From a virus: a DNA stretch of 44,823 nucleotides. The position numbers were made by a program, and so were the translations under genes. The notes below the pieces were generated by a model. The model was not told the DNA's origin. It was given only the letters and a program-made list of their open reading frames with translations, and did no database searches. Of the stretch, positions 29,800-39,030 are shown piece by piece (position 1 is the first letter of the stretch; every line of letters starts with the position of its first letter). Location of the stretch: positions 1 to 44,823 of IMG/VR virus record IMGVR_UViG_3300033388_004910; one strand, written 5' to 3'.

Positions 29800-31732
29800 A
29801 TCAATTGGAACCCTAAACGCTAAACTTGGTCTGAAATCTCAGGCCTTCCATTTTGGAATGAAGAACGCCACCAGGAGTATTAAGCGGTTTGGCAGAGATG
29901 TTAAGAAGATTGGGCGTTTGATTCGTGTAGGAATAATCGGACCTTTGGTTGCCCTGGGCGGTGTGACTTCTTTGGGATTGTTGATTAAACAATCAATGCA
30001 GCTTGCAGATGAAACAGGAAAGTATGCTGACCGTCTTGGAATCGGGGTTAAGGAATTGACCGGTCTTGGATTTGCAGCAAAGCTGACCGGAACAAACACC
30101 CAGGTTATGAACCGTGCTCTTGAGAAGATGATCATTAATCTAGGTCGGGCTTCTGCAGATGGAGGCGAACTTGAAAAAAAACTCCAAAGAATTGGTCTGG
30201 ATATTGAGAAGCTTAAGCGGATGCAAGCGGGTGCTCAGTTTATTGCGATAGCTGATGCAATGTCTAAAATGAGTTCAAAAATTGAAAGGGCTGCCATTGC
30301 ATCGGAGATCTTCGGTAGATCCGGAGCCCGAATGCTTAACCTTCTTGAAGGATCTAAAGGAAGTATAAAAGACTTGATCAAGGAAGCGGATCTACTGGGC
30401 ATTACTCTTTCTCGTATGGAAATCAAACAGATCGAAAATGCCAATGATATGATTGAAAGAATGAAACTGCTTTTGACAGCTGTTGGGTTGCAGCTCTCCA
30501 GAATAGTTGCTCCTTGGATATCAGAATTAGGAGAACGCCTCATAGCAGCAGCAAATGACGGGGACACTTTTAAAAATAAGATATCAAAAGCACTTGAAGC
30601 AGCAATAACAAGAGGTGCCTTATTTTTGGAAATATTGGCCAACATAGGAGCTGGTTTTAAAATATCCGGAATAGGTCTGGCAATTGATTTTGCAAAGATA
30701 GAAGTTTGGTACAGGAAATTTGACACTTTTGTTTTTGATATAAGTGCGAAATTTCATGGATTTGGTTTAAAAGTTATTGATACTTTCAGAGAAATAGCTA
30801 CGGAGATACCTAGATTACTTGGGCTTGGTGCTGATATTGCAATTGCCAAAATCTCAGAAAAATTCTCGATGTTATTAAGCAAATCACCTAAATCTATTTT
30901 GGATAAATTAGGATTGACAGAGCTTGGTTTTTTAGATGTTGCTGTTAAATTAAGAAAAGAACAAGCTGCATTAAACAAAGAACTTGATGCAACTGTTTCC
31001 GGAATAACAGGCATTTGGTCTGTTGGCAATATCGCTTATGCTGGTTTGACAAAACGAAGTGACGAAATGGGAGCCAGTTTAAAGTTAGCCGAAGATACAT
31101 TAAAAGAATTAGAAAATATGCTGAGTGAGGCGATGCCTGACAGATGGTTTAAAGATGGTAACGGATTCGCTGATAAGATGCTTGCCTGGATGAATAAGAT
31201 CACAAAGAAATGGGAGGATCTGGCAAGAAAACAAGCGGCTGCTTTGGAACCTAAACCATTCACACCAGGGGGAACAAGTCTCTCTAAGAAATTTGAAGAA
31301 GAAATGAAAAAAATGCAGAAATGGTTGGATAGATTTGAAAAGCAGATGACAAGAACTTTTACAAACCTGGCAATGAAGGGTGAACTGACTTTTAAGTCTA
31401 TCGGGGCAGCCTTCAGAGATATGATTCTGCAGATGATTTTAACAAAAGCATTCTCAGGAATTTCCTCCGGAATAATGGATTTTATAAGTCCTGTTCTTAA
31501 ACCTTTCTACCCTGGTGATATTTCTGGAAGTGTTTCAAAACCTCGATCAGGGGTCAGTAACACTTACCCTGTTCCGTCCGGAGGCGGTGGAGGAGTTGTT
31601 ATTCACCAGAATAATAATTTTGCGGAGAATGTTCCGGCATTAGCTAGGCAAGAGATCCTGGCTGCAGCCCCAATGATAAAATCCTCAGCTGTAGATGCCG
31701 TGAATGACGCAAGCAGAAGGAGGGGTTACTGA
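29792..31732 (+). CDS. Tape measure protein
   Basis: The 646-residue protein is mostly helical with a hydrophobic segment near residues 40-65 (IGRLIRVGIIGPLVALGGV), alpha-rich repeats and a Gly/Pro-rich end, the standard make-up of tape measure proteins. It sets tail length and enters the cell with DNA. At about 0.15 nm per residue the tail would be near 95 nm long. TTG start follows AGAGGAGGTCTGGAACC. Confidence 0.9.
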   Translation: MAKSIGTLNAKLGLKSQAFHFGMKNATRSIKRFGRDVKKIGRLIRVGIIGPLVALGGVTSLGLLIKQSMQLADETGKYADRLGIGVKELTGLGFAAKLTGTNTQVMNRALEKMIINLGRASADGGELEKKLQRIGLDIEKLKRMQAGAQFIAIADAMSKMSSKIERAAIASEIFGRSGARMLNLLEGSKGSIKDLIKEADLLGITLSRMEIKQIENANDMIERMKLLLTAVGLQLSRIVAPWISELGERLIAAANDGDTFKNKISKALEAAITRGALFLEILANIGAGFKISGIGLAIDFAKIEVWYRKFDTFVFDISAKFHGFGLKVIDTFREIATEIPRLLGLGADIAIAKISEKFSMLLSKSPKSILDKLGLTELGFLDVAVKLRKEQAALNKELDATVSGITGIWSVGNIAYAGLTKRSDEMGASLKLAEDTLKELENMLSEAMPDRWFKDGNGFADKMLAWMNKITKKWEDLARKQAAALEPKPFTPGGTSLSKKFEEEMKKMQKWLDRFEKQMTRTFTNLAMKGELTFKSIGAAFRDMILQMILTKAFSGISSGIMDFISPVLKPFYPGDISGSVSKPRSGVSNTYPVPSGGGGGVVIHQNNNFAENVPALARQEILAAAPMIKSSAVDAVNDASRRRGY

Positions 31733-32340
31733 TGGCACCTTATTCTTATCCGCTCACTGTTCCTGCTGATCCACAACCCAGAAATTGTGAAATAGGACTT
31801 AAGAGGGCAGAGGCTATATCCATAAGCCCTTTCAATTTCAATAAACAAATCCACGAGCACAGTGGAACCCAGTGGATGTTTTCTGTGCAGTATCCAATGA
31901 TGACTCATGCGAACGGAAAAGCCTGGGCAGCCTTTTTGCTTGAATTGAAAGGTATGGTCGGGACTTTTTATTTTTCAAACCCGGATGGTAATTTGGGGAC
32001 TCCTGCAGGATCTCCACTCGTGAATGCCTTTGCTGGCGATAAACTCTCTGTGACAACCACAGGATGGGATAATGATGCAGTTGATGTATTAAAGGCAGGA
32101 GACTTCATATCCTTCTCAAATTATGAATACAAAATGGTAATGGAGGATGTGACTGCAGATGCAGGAGGAGAAGCAACCATTTACTTTCAGCCTGTTATGA
32201 GAACAACTGTGGCAAATGGGACAGCGATCGCCACAGCTGCTTCAAAAGGGATCTTCAGGTTGGCCTCCCCTAATGTCAGATTCACTTCCAATCAATTCAA
32301 ATATCATGAAATCACCCTGGTGATGGAAGAGGATATATAA
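31732..32340 (+). CDS. Distal tail / tail tip-associated protein (202 aa)
   Basis: Immediately after the tape measure. Its beta-rich sequence (KRAEAISISPFNFNKQIHEHSGTQWMFSVQYPMM, later LASPNVRFTSNQFKYHEITLVMEEDI) matches a group of phage tail proteins found at the tail tip or hub. The stop of the tape measure overlaps its ATG. Confidence 0.75.
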   Translation: MAPYSYPLTVPADPQPRNCEIGLKRAEAISISPFNFNKQIHEHSGTQWMFSVQYPMMTHANGKAWAAFLLELKGMVGTFYFSNPDGNLGTPAGSPLVNAFAGDKLSVTTTGWDNDAVDVLKAGDFISFSNYEYKMVMEDVTADAGGEATIYFQPVMRTTVANGTAIATAASKGIFRLASPNVRFTSNQFKYHEITLVMEEDI

Positions 32341-32900
32341 TGTCCGATCGCTTGACTGGAGCAATGGTCACAGCTTTATCAACTGGAATAATCCGGGATG
32401 AATATCTGGTAGAGCTTGCCTATGATGAACCTGATCGTTTCTGGACCGGTCCACGAGATCTCGTCTGGAACGGCAGCACCTGGAATACGACATCGAGGCC
32501 GGAGAGTTTTGCTAATATTGAAGAATCGCTCGAACTCAGAGCTATCAATACACAGCTTGCCTTTACTGGAATCCCCGGGGCATATATTTCCCTGGCACTC
32601 TCTGAAAACTACAGGGGTAAAATAGGAACAATTTACCTGGCGTGTTTTAACAGCACAGATCCTACCGTTCCCCTGGCAGATCCAATCGAGATATATAGTG
32701 GGTACATCGACACACAGACAATCAAAGATACCGGAGACACAGCATCTATTATCGTAAGTATGGAATCGCTCATGGCAGACTTTGAAAGGCTTAGATTATC
32801 CAGGTACACACATGAAGATCAGCAGATTGATCATTCCGGAGATCTCGGGCTTGAATATGTGGCAGCACTAGCGAACAAAGAAATAACACTGGGGAAATAA
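32340..32900 (+). CDS. Tail tip assembly protein (DUF2163-like)
   Basis: DEYLVELAYDEPDRFWTGPRDLVWNGSTWNTTSRP and SGYIDTQTIKDTGDTASIIVSMESLMADFERL resemble tail tip baseplate hub proteins of the DUF2163 kind, seen between distal tail and gpJ-like genes. ATG overlaps previous stop. Confidence 0.75.
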   Translation: MSDRLTGAMVTALSTGIIRDEYLVELAYDEPDRFWTGPRDLVWNGSTWNTTSRPESFANIEESLELRAINTQLAFTGIPGAYISLALSENYRGKIGTIYLACFNSTDPTVPLADPIEIYSGYIDTQTIKDTGDTASIIVSMESLMADFERLRLSRYTHEDQQIDHSGDLGLEYVAALANKEITLGK

Positions 32901-32901
32901 T

Positions 32902-35900
32902 ATGGGTTGGTGGAGTGATATTAGAGCAACTGTAGTGGCTGTCGCGATAGGGGTCGCAACCGGAGGAATCAGCGCACTTGTTGTGTCGGGAAGCTATATT
33001 ATGGGCTCCTGGGGTGTTGGACTTTTGACAATAGCCTCGGTAGCTTATACAACCAGGCAAGCAAATAAAGCAAAAGAATCAGCCAGGCTTGCTGCCCTGG
33101 ATCGCGCTCGTGCAGCCTTCGGAAAATCCATCATGATCAAAGATCCAATTGCTCCCAGGCAGATTGTATATGGAAAGGATGTTAAGATCTCAGGGAACAT
33201 CGTCTTTGCAGAGTCCCCTGAGGCATCAAAGAATGATTTTTATATAATCATCTGCTTGGCAGATCATGAACTTCATTATGCTCCAGACACAATCTATCTT
33301 AATGAAGATAAGATAACAACTTGGACTCAAACAGGCCGTTGGAAAACTCCGACTTCAGGAGTATATAAAGATAACTTTCATGTTATATGGACTGAAATAG
33401 GAGTTACTGCAAATGCAGCTCTTCTTGAAGAAATTCCTGACAAGTGGACAGCAGACCATAAATTAACGGGGATTGCCTATCTTGTAATAAAAATCATCTG
33501 GAATAAAGATGTCTATTCAAACGGACTCCCAAATATATCAACCAGGGTGAATGGAAAAACATGTTATGATCCTCGGACATCCTCCACGGTCTTAACAGAA
33601 AATCCAGCTCTTATTCTCCTGGATTATCTCAGGGACTCTGATTATGGAATGGGATTTGCCGATGCAAATATAGACACATCAGCAACTGAATGGAGAGCTG
33701 AAGCTGATACCTGTGATGAGGATGTAGACGGTGAGGATCGTTATCAGTTCCATGGTGTATTTACCAGGGATATGAAACCAGCTGACATCATTCATGGAAT
33801 ATTGGATACATGTGCCGGGGCTATGTTCTATGCTGCTGGTAAATATCGGCTCAGGGTTGGAAAATACAGAAGCCCGACTGTTACCCTTGACGAATCAGAT
33901 CTCCGGGGGCCGGTTGAAGCAACCACAAAGAGATCCTGGCGCGATGTAATGAATCAGGTGCAAGGCCTCTTCCTCGATCCGGATGAAGATGTTCCGGCAA
34001 ACTACCCTGTAGTGAAATCAGCGACTTACATTTCAGCTGATGGAGCCATGCTTCCTTTTAAGCTTGATCAGCCTCATGTGAAACAGCCAGGCCAGGCCCA
34101 AAGGGTAGCCAATATCACAATGGAAAGAAACCGCAGGGAGATCACTGCCATAATAGAAGCAGGGCCAACTGCTTTACGGCTCTTTCCAGGAGACACCTTT
34201 TATTTTTCATATTCCAGGTATGGATGGAGTTCCAAAATATTCGAGATACAGAGCATGGGATTTGAAATGAGGAATGGTGCAATCATTGTCCCAATGCTCA
34301 TCAATGAAATGGATTCCGATGTTTATGGAGATCCGGAGGAATCCGCTTATGATCCAAGTTCATCAACAAATCTTCCGAGTGCCTATGATATTGAAGATCC
34401 TACAAATTTGGTGGTTACTGAGGAGCTGGTTCCCTTTGGTGATGTAGTAGGCAACAAAGTGACTCTCACCTGGGATGCTGCTGACACTCATTTTGTCAGA
34501 CACTATCCTGTTTCATTCAAAAAAGCTGGTGATGCAAATTATATATTTTTAACGAATGCCAAAGAACTCCGGGCCGAGATCCGGCTTGATGTAAACGAAG
34601 CCACTCTTTATGATTTTAAAGTTCAAACTGAAAATATGCTTGGCACAGTTTCAACCGGAATAACTTCCCAGGATAACATTGAAGGAAAAACTCTTCCTCC
34701 TTCAGATGTTGGTAGTGTATCTGCAGTTGTCCAGGGAGAAAAGATCCGGATAGATTTAACAAAGGTTTCAGATCTTGATGTCAAAGTCTATGAAGTTCAA
34801 TACAATAAAACTGCTGCTGCTTGGGATGCTGCAGGAAATGTTATTTTCAGAATTGCAGATTCTGACACTGCATTAATAGATGGGCTTTCAGAAGGTACTT
34901 GGAAGTTTATGGCAAAAGCTCTGGATACAACAGGCCATTATTCAGATAATGAAACATCGACAAATCTAATAATCCTCGATCCTCTCACTCCAACCAATCA
35001 AAATTCTAAGACCATCCACAATGAAGCCTGGATTAATTGGTATGATTCTCAGACTACTTTCCCGATTGATTATTATGAAGTCAGGAAAGGCGCAACATAC
35101 GCAAGCTCAGTGGAGATAGGAAAAGCAAAAAAGACTTTCACAGTTGTTTCTGAAGATGTAAAGGGTACATACACTTATTGGGTTACAGCTTACGATACCG
35201 CAGGAAATTCAAGCGGAAACATGCAGCTAGTTTTAACCGTGACTTCTCCTCCTGATTATCTCTTGCTGAAAGAATGGTTTGATAATTGGACAGGAGCAAA
35301 AACAAATTGTGCTTATGAGAAATTTACAAGATCTCAAAGATTAACAGCTCTGATAGACACATCCGAAACTTTCATTGACCATTTTGCTAACTTAGGATTT
35401 GATACAGTCGAAGAGGTCAAAGCCGCTGGCTTGGAATTTTATCCTGAAGAAACCCCAGAAACAGGGAGCTATGTCAGTGATTACATAAATGATTCCAGTT
35501 ATGATTATGGCTCAGTAATTACCGGGGGAGCAAAGATCATCGTATCACCATCTAAAGTTGAAGTTGCCGGGACGGTCACAACAGTTATTACTATCAGTCA
35601 TAAGGAAAACCCCGGGGACGGATGGACAGATGCAGCAGCAGGGCCATCAGCTGATATTACAGATGATTTCAGATATTTAAAAATTTCAATGGCTTTTACA
35701 GGAATAGGAACAAAGAATATTGCATACTTTACTGGCATTAAAGTCCAAATACAAAGGCAGTGGAGAGATGATCACGGAGTTATTGTGGTTGCTGGAAATC
35801 CGACACCGGTAACATTTACAACTCCTTTTTCTGGTATTCCTAAAGTGATTTTAACTTATGAAGGTGGGGACAATTATCATGCAACACACGACACCATAAC

Positions 35901-35991
35901 AGCATCGGGATTCAATGCAAACTTACATGACGCAAGATCTGGTGTTCCAAGAGTTGGGCCTGTGCACTGGTATGCAAAAGGAATTAAATAA
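32902..35991 (+). CDS. Tail tip/central fibre protein (gpJ-like), 1029 aa
   Basis: The N-terminal 100 residues include a hydrophobic segment (VVAVAIGVATGGISALVVSG), followed by TRQANKAKESARLAALD and KDPIAPRQIVYGKDVKISG. This order, and size, match the gpJ-like tail tip protein. The region from about 500 to 800 holds fibronectin type III-like repeats (VTEELVPFGDVVGNKVTLTWDAADTHFVRHYPVSF and similar). The C-terminal part (about 860-1029) is beta-rich and ends in FTGIKVQIQRQWRDDHG..., the receptor-contact region in related phages. It assembles with the fibres that follow. Confidence 0.88.
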   Translation: MGWWSDIRATVVAVAIGVATGGISALVVSGSYIMGSWGVGLLTIASVAYTTRQANKAKESARLAALDRARAAFGKSIMIKDPIAPRQIVYGKDVKISGNIVFAESPEASKNDFYIIICLADHELHYAPDTIYLNEDKITTWTQTGRWKTPTSGVYKDNFHVIWTEIGVTANAALLEEIPDKWTADHKLTGIAYLVIKIIWNKDVYSNGLPNISTRVNGKTCYDPRTSSTVLTENPALILLDYLRDSDYGMGFADANIDTSATEWRAEADTCDEDVDGEDRYQFHGVFTRDMKPADIIHGILDTCAGAMFYAAGKYRLRVGKYRSPTVTLDESDLRGPVEATTKRSWRDVMNQVQGLFLDPDEDVPANYPVVKSATYISADGAMLPFKLDQPHVKQPGQAQRVANITMERNRREITAIIEAGPTALRLFPGDTFYFSYSRYGWSSKIFEIQSMGFEMRNGAIIVPMLINEMDSDVYGDPEESAYDPSSSTNLPSAYDIEDPTNLVVTEELVPFGDVVGNKVTLTWDAADTHFVRHYPVSFKKAGDANYIFLTNAKELRAEIRLDVNEATLYDFKVQTENMLGTVSTGITSQDNIEGKTLPPSDVGSVSAVVQGEKIRIDLTKVSDLDVKVYEVQYNKTAAAWDAAGNVIFRIADSDTALIDGLSEGTWKFMAKALDTTGHYSDNETSTNLIILDPLTPTNQNSKTIHNEAWINWYDSQTTFPIDYYEVRKGATYASSVEIGKAKKTFTVVSEDVKGTYTYWVTAYDTAGNSSGNMQLVLTVTSPPDYLLLKEWFDNWTGAKTNCAYEKFTRSQRLTALIDTSETFIDHFANLGFDTVEEVKAAGLEFYPEETPETGSYVSDYINDSSYDYGSVITGGAKIIVSPSKVEVAGTVTTVITISHKENPGDGWTDAAAGPSADITDDFRYLKISMAFTGIGTKNIAYFTGIKVQIQRQWRDDHGVIVVAGNPTPVTFTTPFSGIPKVILTYEGGDNYHATHDTITASGFNANLHDARSGVPRVGPVHWYAKGIK

Positions 35992-35999
35992 CGGAGGAT

Positions 36000-37727
36000 A
36001 TGATGAGACTTTTAATTTTGTTTTTCTTTGTAATTTGTTTGGATTTCACTTGTTATGCTTATCAAGACACAGCTAATTATGATGAGCCTAATGATACAAC
36101 CAAGTTTGCAACATGGTCAGTGAGAATTAGAGATGTTAACGAACATCTTGCAAGAATGGATATAACTGATTCGGTTAATAATCAGCATACCGGCGAAATG
36201 TCTTTTGATAAAACGAATAGACTTTTGAAACAATGGAATGGTTCAAGTTGGGTTGATTTCACTCTAAATTTTACCGGATCGGTTGGGATTGGGACAGTAG
36301 CTCCAACGTATAAACTGCACCTGCACGAACCAACGGCAGCAACAGCTGTATATTATCAAATAACTAACAACGCAACAGGGCCATTAGGTACAGACGGGAC
36401 ACAAATGGGACTAAACGCAACCGGAGATTTCAGCATTTGGAATGTAGAAGCAACAGAACTTAGATTATATACCAGCAATGCACAAAGACTAACGATTCAA
36501 GCGGATGGTGATGTTGGTATAGGCACAACAACACCCGATGCTACTTTTGAAGTTGAGGGTGAGGTCCAATTTGATGCAGGTTTATTCATATTCAACGAGG
36601 ACTCAGGCGATTATGATTTCAGGGTTGAAGGAAATGGTAACACTCACTTGATTTTCGGTGATGCTGGTAGTGATCGAGTTGGAATTAAAACTTCTGGTCC
36701 AGAAGGGACTCTGCACTCTATGACGGCAACCGCCGGAACGGTTACCGCTCATGCAGATGCAGATGATATGATAATTGAGAACAGCGGTAATGGTGGCCTT
36801 AGTATGCTTGTTCCTGATGCAAATAACAGCAATTTGTTTTTTGGTTCACCAACTGATAATGCTGGTGCGAAAGCACAGTGGAATTATGATCTTGCTTTGA
36901 TGACCATTGGGACTCTGTTGTCTAGTGGAGAACTGCAATTAGTTAGTGCAGACGGTTCAAATGCAATGCGGATAGATTCAAGCGGTAATGTTGGGATAGG
37001 AACAACAAATCCAACTTGTGAGATTCATTATAAAAGCACAGAAGTTAGTGGATTGCTGGTTGATCCCTCAACAAAACTATTGCTGGAAGATTCTTCTGAA
37101 GATGTTGATATAGTACTAGCAACAGATTCAGCTGGACAAAGTAAGATTATTTTTGAAGATGGAGCAAATACAGAACCAGGGTCATTTATTTATAATCATT
37201 CAAATAACTCTTTAACATTAAGGGTTGACGAAACGAATGTAATGACAATTGATCAGTTTTCACAAGTTGTTATAAATGACGGAAGCACACTCAAAGAGCT
37301 TGATGTTAATGGGACGATTGAATGTAATGGACTTTTAATTGCTGCACTTGATGACGAATCTCAAACTCCTCTTGAATGGGATGGATCGAAAGTGGTTCAG
37401 GATACATCGGCCCTGAAATATAAGAAAGATATCGTCAACATTCACTCCGAAATCAACACGGAAAATATTTATAATTTGCAGGGTGTTGTGTATACCAGGA
37501 AAAGCAGCAAGACGGGTGCAAGAGAAATCGGAATCGTTGCCGACCATGCTTTTGAGATTATTCCCGAGCTTGTGGTTGTTCAAAAGGGAGAGATTGAAAG
37601 CTTCCGATATAGCAGACTTTCCGTACTCATGCTTGAGGAAATGAAAGTGCTCAAGAAGGAAAATATTCAGCTGAGAAAAGGCTTGGCAGCACTCATCCGG
37701 AAAGTGGAGAAACTGGAGGACAAATGA
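36000..37727 (+). CDS. Fibre protein with signal peptide and C-terminal S74 chaperone
   Basis: MMRLLILFFFVICLDFTCYA is a Sec signal peptide ending at CYA (residue 20). Repeats of VGIGTxxP followed by a strand (three copies, e.g. VGIGTTTPDATFEVEG) and DYDFRVEGNGNTHLIF-type units make a long beta fibre. The last ~105 residues (ALKYKKDIVNIH ... GIVADHAFEIIPELV ... LMLEEMKVLKKEN) are the peptidase S74 intramolecular chaperone that cleaves itself off after trimer folding, with a terminal coiled coil. A tail fibre normally lacks an export signal, so this is unusual. ATG after ACGGAGGATATG. Confidence 0.85.
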   Translation: MMRLLILFFFVICLDFTCYAYQDTANYDEPNDTTKFATWSVRIRDVNEHLARMDITDSVNNQHTGEMSFDKTNRLLKQWNGSSWVDFTLNFTGSVGIGTVAPTYKLHLHEPTAATAVYYQITNNATGPLGTDGTQMGLNATGDFSIWNVEATELRLYTSNAQRLTIQADGDVGIGTTTPDATFEVEGEVQFDAGLFIFNEDSGDYDFRVEGNGNTHLIFGDAGSDRVGIKTSGPEGTLHSMTATAGTVTAHADADDMIIENSGNGGLSMLVPDANNSNLFFGSPTDNAGAKAQWNYDLALMTIGTLLSSGELQLVSADGSNAMRIDSSGNVGIGTTNPTCEIHYKSTEVSGLLVDPSTKLLLEDSSEDVDIVLATDSAGQSKIIFEDGANTEPGSFIYNHSNNSLTLRVDETNVMTIDQFSQVVINDGSTLKELDVNGTIECNGLLIAALDDESQTPLEWDGSKVVQDTSALKYKKDIVNIHSEINTENIYNLQGVVYTRKSSKTGAREIGIVADHAFEIIPELVVVQKGEIESFRYSRLSVLMLEEMKVLKKENIQLRKGLAALIRKVEKLEDK

Positions 37728-38188
37728 TCTATATCGGATATTACAAAGGTACATCTTTATTTGAGCGGATAATAAGAATGTTTCGCCATTCCAGTTATAC
37801 CCATGCTTGCATTATCTCCGGAGAGGAAAAAATCGAGGCAGTAAAAAAAGGACTCCGGAAAACATCAAAAATGAATCATCCGAGAAAATGGGTGCTTGAA
37901 ATATATCAGGTAAAAGGACTCACTGAGGAACAGGCCAACAGGATCTGGGAAGATGCGGAAAAGGATTGTGAGAATAACCATGGCTATGATTTCCCAGGAG
38001 TAATAAGATTCAGGATTCCATTCATTCGACACAGCAGAAGGCGGTATTTTTGCTCTGAGCATGTAGAAGATAAGTTCCGGAAAGAGGGATATATTTTAAC
38101 ACCTGGAAAGAGGCCTTGTGATGTTGCTCCTGACATGCAACAGAAATCCAGTTACCTGTTGTTGAAAGAAACGGTGTTTAATAAGTAG
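37724..38188 (+). CDS. Permuted papain-like cysteine peptidase/amidase (YiiX-like)
   Basis: His27 (SYTHACI) and Cys110 (YFCSEHVEDKF), with GYDFPGV between, fit the circularly permuted NlpC/P60-like papain fold of the YiiX/YebB group, where His comes before Cys. Such enzymes can act on peptidoglycan peptides or lipids. It overlaps the S74 protein end and precedes a holin-like gene, so a lysis role is likely, though not certain. ATG start. Confidence 0.75.
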   Translation: MIYIGYYKGTSLFERIIRMFRHSSYTHACIISGEEKIEAVKKGLRKTSKMNHPRKWVLEIYQVKGLTEEQANRIWEDAEKDCENNHGYDFPGVIRFRIPFIRHSRRRYFCSEHVEDKFRKEGYILTPGKRPCDVAPDMQQKSSYLLLKETVFNK

Positions 38189-38200
38189 AGGGAGGAGATT

Positions 38201-38455
38201 ATGACAGATAAAATCAGCCCAGGGACGCTCCTGACAGCTGTGATTAGCACCTTAGTGATCACAGCGATTTCTTTTATTATCAACATGTCAGAAACTTATG
38301 TGCCAAGGAGAGAGTACGATAAAGACAGGAATAGTTTGAGTAAAAGGGTGGAAGATTTACAGGAACAAAATTCAAAAAGCTTTAAGGAGATTAAAACAGA
38401 TACCAAATCCGGATTTAAGGAAGTACAGAGAATGATCCGAGAGATTGGAAAATAA
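38201..38455 (+). CDS. Holin-like protein with coiled-coil tail (84 aa)
   Basis: The ATG follows GGGAGGAGATT. A single hydrophobic segment (about 10-28, TLLTAVISTLVITAISFIIN) is followed by a strongly charged coiled coil. One-helix membrane proteins with a coiled-coil tail next to a cell-wall enzyme occur as holins or XhlA-like proteins. The call rests on topology and location. Confidence 0.6.
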   Translation: MTDKISPGTLLTAVISTLVITAISFIINMSETYVPRREYDKDRNSLSKRVEDLQEQNSKSFKEIKTDTKSGFKEVQRMIREIGK

Positions 38456-38471
38456 GTAAAGGAGGAGCAAA

Positions 38472-39020
38472 ATGGGGGCGTTTAAAAGTATGAAGGAATG
38501 GTTAGTAAGCATCAAAAAAGCCTTCTTTCAGATCAATGACAAGTTTGCAGACGAAGAGGGTGAGATTGTGTATCAGGAAGTAAAAGAAAGGCGATGGGGA
38601 GATTTGAATCTTACATTGAAACGACAAAGAAAAAGAGGCGCTGCAGTCATGGGCTCACTCTATACCGAGAACCGATTTCTATGTTTTACCCTGGAAGATG
38701 AAATCAGAGAGAAAAAAATACCTGGCGTAACCGCGATCCCGGAGGGGAAATATGAAGTGAAATATACATATTCTCCTAAGTTCAAACGAAAACTTCCTAT
38801 TCTCTTGGATGTAGTTGGTTTCACAGTCATACGCATTCATTCTGGAAATCGTGCTTCCGATTCTTCCGGCTGTATTTTAGTGGGAAATGCCATGCATCAC
38901 GATACAATTTATGATAGCAAAAACGCTTTAATAGATGTGATCCAGGTGATCACTAATGCTCTTGGAAACAATCGCCGAGTTTACCTGGCGATCAAAAATG
39001 ATTTTAATAAATTAACCTGA
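38472..39020 (+). CDS. DUF5675-family protein, possible cell-wall acting
   Basis: LCFTLEDEIREKKIPGVTAIPEGKYEVKYTYSPKFKRKLPILLDV and IRIHSGNRASDSSGCILVGN match the DUF5675 family found in phages and elements. The IRIHSGN ... GCILVG segment recalls an L,D-transpeptidase-like His/Cys site. The basic N-terminal 50 residues are extra. Neighbouring holin-like and papain-like genes suggest a cell-wall role; there is no direct proof. ATG after AAGGAGGAGCAAA. Confidence 0.75.
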   Translation: MGAFKSMKEWLVSIKKAFFQINDKFADEEGEIVYQEVKERRWGDLNLTLKRQRKRGAAVMGSLYTENRFLCFTLEDEIREKKIPGVTAIPEGKYEVKYTYSPKFKRKLPILLDVVGFTVIRIHSGNRASDSSGCILVGNAMHHDTIYDSKNALIDVIQVITNALGNNRRVYLAIKNDFNKLT

Positions 39021-39030
39021 GGAGGTAAGG

